DNA of 7,491 nt from Gammaproteobacteria bacterium (GTDB lineage: Bacteria > Pseudomonadota > Gammaproteobacteria > HK1), in the NCBI GenBank assembly GCA_020444775.1, contig JAGRHX010000065.1:991-8481 (forward strand), in the 5' to 3' direction. Position numbers and translations under genes: made by a program. The notes beneath the pieces are model-generated. The model searched no databases. It was not told the origin of the DNA and saw only the letters and a program-made list of their open reading frames with translations. Positions 6,637 to 7,491 of this stretch are shown one piece after another. The number at the start of each line of letters is the position of its first letter. The stretch's first letter is position 1.

Positions 6637-7491
6637 CGCGATCCCCCAGCGACAAGCGCTGAATCTTGCCGTACAGGGTGGTCCTGTTGACGCCCAGCAA
6701 ACGAGCCGCCTCGCTGAGATTGCCACGCGCCAGCTTGAGCGCTGCCTGGATGTAACGCTGCTCCCAGCCGTGCAGGGTATCATCCAGCGAGAAGCCGCCC
6801 GCGCTCAGCTCCGCGACCGCGCTGTCGTCCAGCTCCGACTGACTGTCCAGCTCCGCTTCCAGCGCGTTGATACCGACCACGGCCCCCGGATACTTGGTAC
6901 CCAGCCGGATCACGATGTTGCGCAGCTCACGCACATTGCCCGGGAACGAGTAGCCGCGCCAGCGCCCCTCGGCATCGGTATCGAGCACGAACGGTCGCAT
7001 CGTCTGCGCATACAGCCCGAGAAAGTGCTCGAGCAGCAGCAGCACGTCGTCACCGCGGGCCCGCAGCGGTGGCACCTCGATGCTCAGCACGCTCAGACGA
7101 TGGTACAGATCCTGCCGGAAGCGGCCGGCACGGATGGCGGTCTGCAGATCGCGGTTGGTCGCGGCGACGATGCGGGCCCGTGCATGCCGCGGTCGGGTCT
7201 CGCCGACCCGATAGTAGTCACCCGATTCAAGAACCCGCAGCAGCTTCGGCTGCAGCTCCACCGGAAACTCACCGATCTCGTCCAGGAACAAGGTGCCCTC
7301 GCCGGCCTGCTCGAAGAATCCGGGCTGGGCACTCACCGCGCCGGTGAAGGCACCACGTGCATGTCCGAACAACTGGGCTTCCATGAGCTCGGGAGCAATC
7401 GCGGCGCAGTTGACGGTGACGAACTCCAGCCGGCCACGGGCGGCGCCGCGTGCGTTGCGCCCCCCAGCATCGACCCGCCCGGCATCGACCC
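6626..7491 (-). CDS. Sigma-54-dependent transcriptional activator (NtrC family), C-terminal part
   Basis: The reading frame is open to the window edge, so 287 residues are visible and the N-terminus, including any receiver or sensor domain and the Walker A loop, is missing. The AAA+ domain shows VNCAAIAPELMEAQLFGH (26-43), the sigma-54 contact loop GAFTGA (46-51), Walker B TLFLDEIG (66-73), sensor I AATNRD (110-115), the arginine-finger segment FRQDLYHRL (124-132), PPLRAR (140-145) and sensor II FPGNVRELRN (182-191). A Fis-type helix-turn-helix closes the protein (about 246-280; NLSEAARLLGVNRTTLYGKI). Such proteins bind upstream enhancer sites and use ATP hydrolysis to open sigma-54 polymerase at -24/-12 promoters. 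Its stop codon lies inside the start of the mshM-like gene, so the two are probably co-transcribed and translationally coupled. Control of the pilus genes is an inference from position. The early part (1-20) contains an unusual Gly/Arg/Ala-rich stretch. The signal sensed cannot be told from this fragment. Confidence 0.95.
   Translation of the reverse strand, partial: VDAGRVDAGGRNARGAARGRLEFVTVNCAAIAPELMEAQLFGHARGAFTGAVSAQPGFFEQAGEGTLFLDEIGEFPVELQPKLLRVLESGDYYRVGETRPRHARARIVAATNRDLQTAIRAGRFRQDLYHRLSVLSIEVPPLRARGDDVLLLLEHFLGLYAQTMRPFVLDTDAEGRWRGYSFPGNVRELRNIVIRLGTKYPGAVVGINALEAELDSQSELDDSAVAELSAGGFSLDDTLHGWEQRYIQAALKLARGNLSEAARLLGVNRTTLYGKIQRLSLGDRDDV
7462..7491. repeat. 15-bp tandem repeat in the regulator gene
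   Basis: Two adjacent 15-bp units (7462-7476 and 7477-7491) agree at 13 of 15 positions. On the minus strand they encode VDAGR then VDAGG in frame within the sigma-54 activator. More copies could lie beyond the window edge. Confidence 0.6.

Noticed and set aside
5593..6690. Long open reading frame (365 codons) on the plus strand across the ATPase gene
   Set aside because: It lies opposite the conserved AAA domain, its composition is that of a codon-phase shadow, and it has no recognisable domain.
1..7491. Type II secretion or exosortase-linked export locus
   Set aside because: ExeA-like ATPases, TPR proteins and sigma-54 activators also occur there, but the lipobox-bearing MshL-type secretin and the MshEN domain on the following motor point to an MSHA pilus.
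1..7491. CRISPR arrays, insertion sequences, tRNA or rRNA genes
   Set aside because: No regularly spaced repeats, transposase motifs, terminal inverted repeats or RNA gene signatures were seen on either strand.

Overview
The window is a GC-rich, densely coding stretch in which all real genes lie on the minus strand. It carries the core of an MSHA-type (mannose-sensitive haemagglutinin) type IV pilus assembly cluster. The gene families, the lipoprotein secretin of the MshL type and the composition suggest a high-GC gammaproteobacterium; no narrower taxonomy can be supported from the sequence.

Reading in the direction of transcription (from high to low coordinates): (1) 7491-6626, the C-terminal part of a sigma-54-dependent activator, with AAA+ and Fis-type helix-turn-helix domains and its N-terminus outside the window; (2) 6636-4543, an MshM/ExeA-like AAA ATPase that overlaps the regulator by a few bases and continues through one membrane helix and a long Ala/Thr/Ser/Pro linker into a C-terminal SPOR-like domain; (3) 4542-4304, a 239-base intergenic region with dyads, a sigma-54-like GG-N10-GC element and a sigma-70-like -10 box; (4) 4303-2582, the lipoprotein secretin MshL; (5) 2581-2288, a 294-base intergenic leader rich in perfect inverted repeats; (6) 2287-200, an MshN-like TPR protein with one membrane helix; (7) 203-1, the N-terminal 67 codons of the MshE extension ATPase, joined to mshN by an ATGA stop/start overlap.

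How the parts work together (family knowledge plus inference): MshE is a cytoplasmic hexameric motor whose N-terminal domain binds c-di-GMP in known members. MshL forms the outer-membrane pore for the pilus. MshM and MshN are single-pass inner-membrane proteins whose periplasmic tails probably link the motor side to peptidoglycan and the secretin. The sigma-54 activator at the head of the cluster is a natural candidate regulator of these genes.

The points most worth a second look are the SPOR domain on the MshM-like ATPase, the activator overlapping the pilus operon with a sigma-54-like site before mshL, the hairpin-rich leader before mshN, the intact c-di-GMP motif in MshE, the very long low-complexity linkers in two neighbouring proteins, and a 15-bp tandem repeat inside the AAA+ domain of the regulator. 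I saw no RNA genes, CRISPR arrays, insertion sequences or attachment sites.
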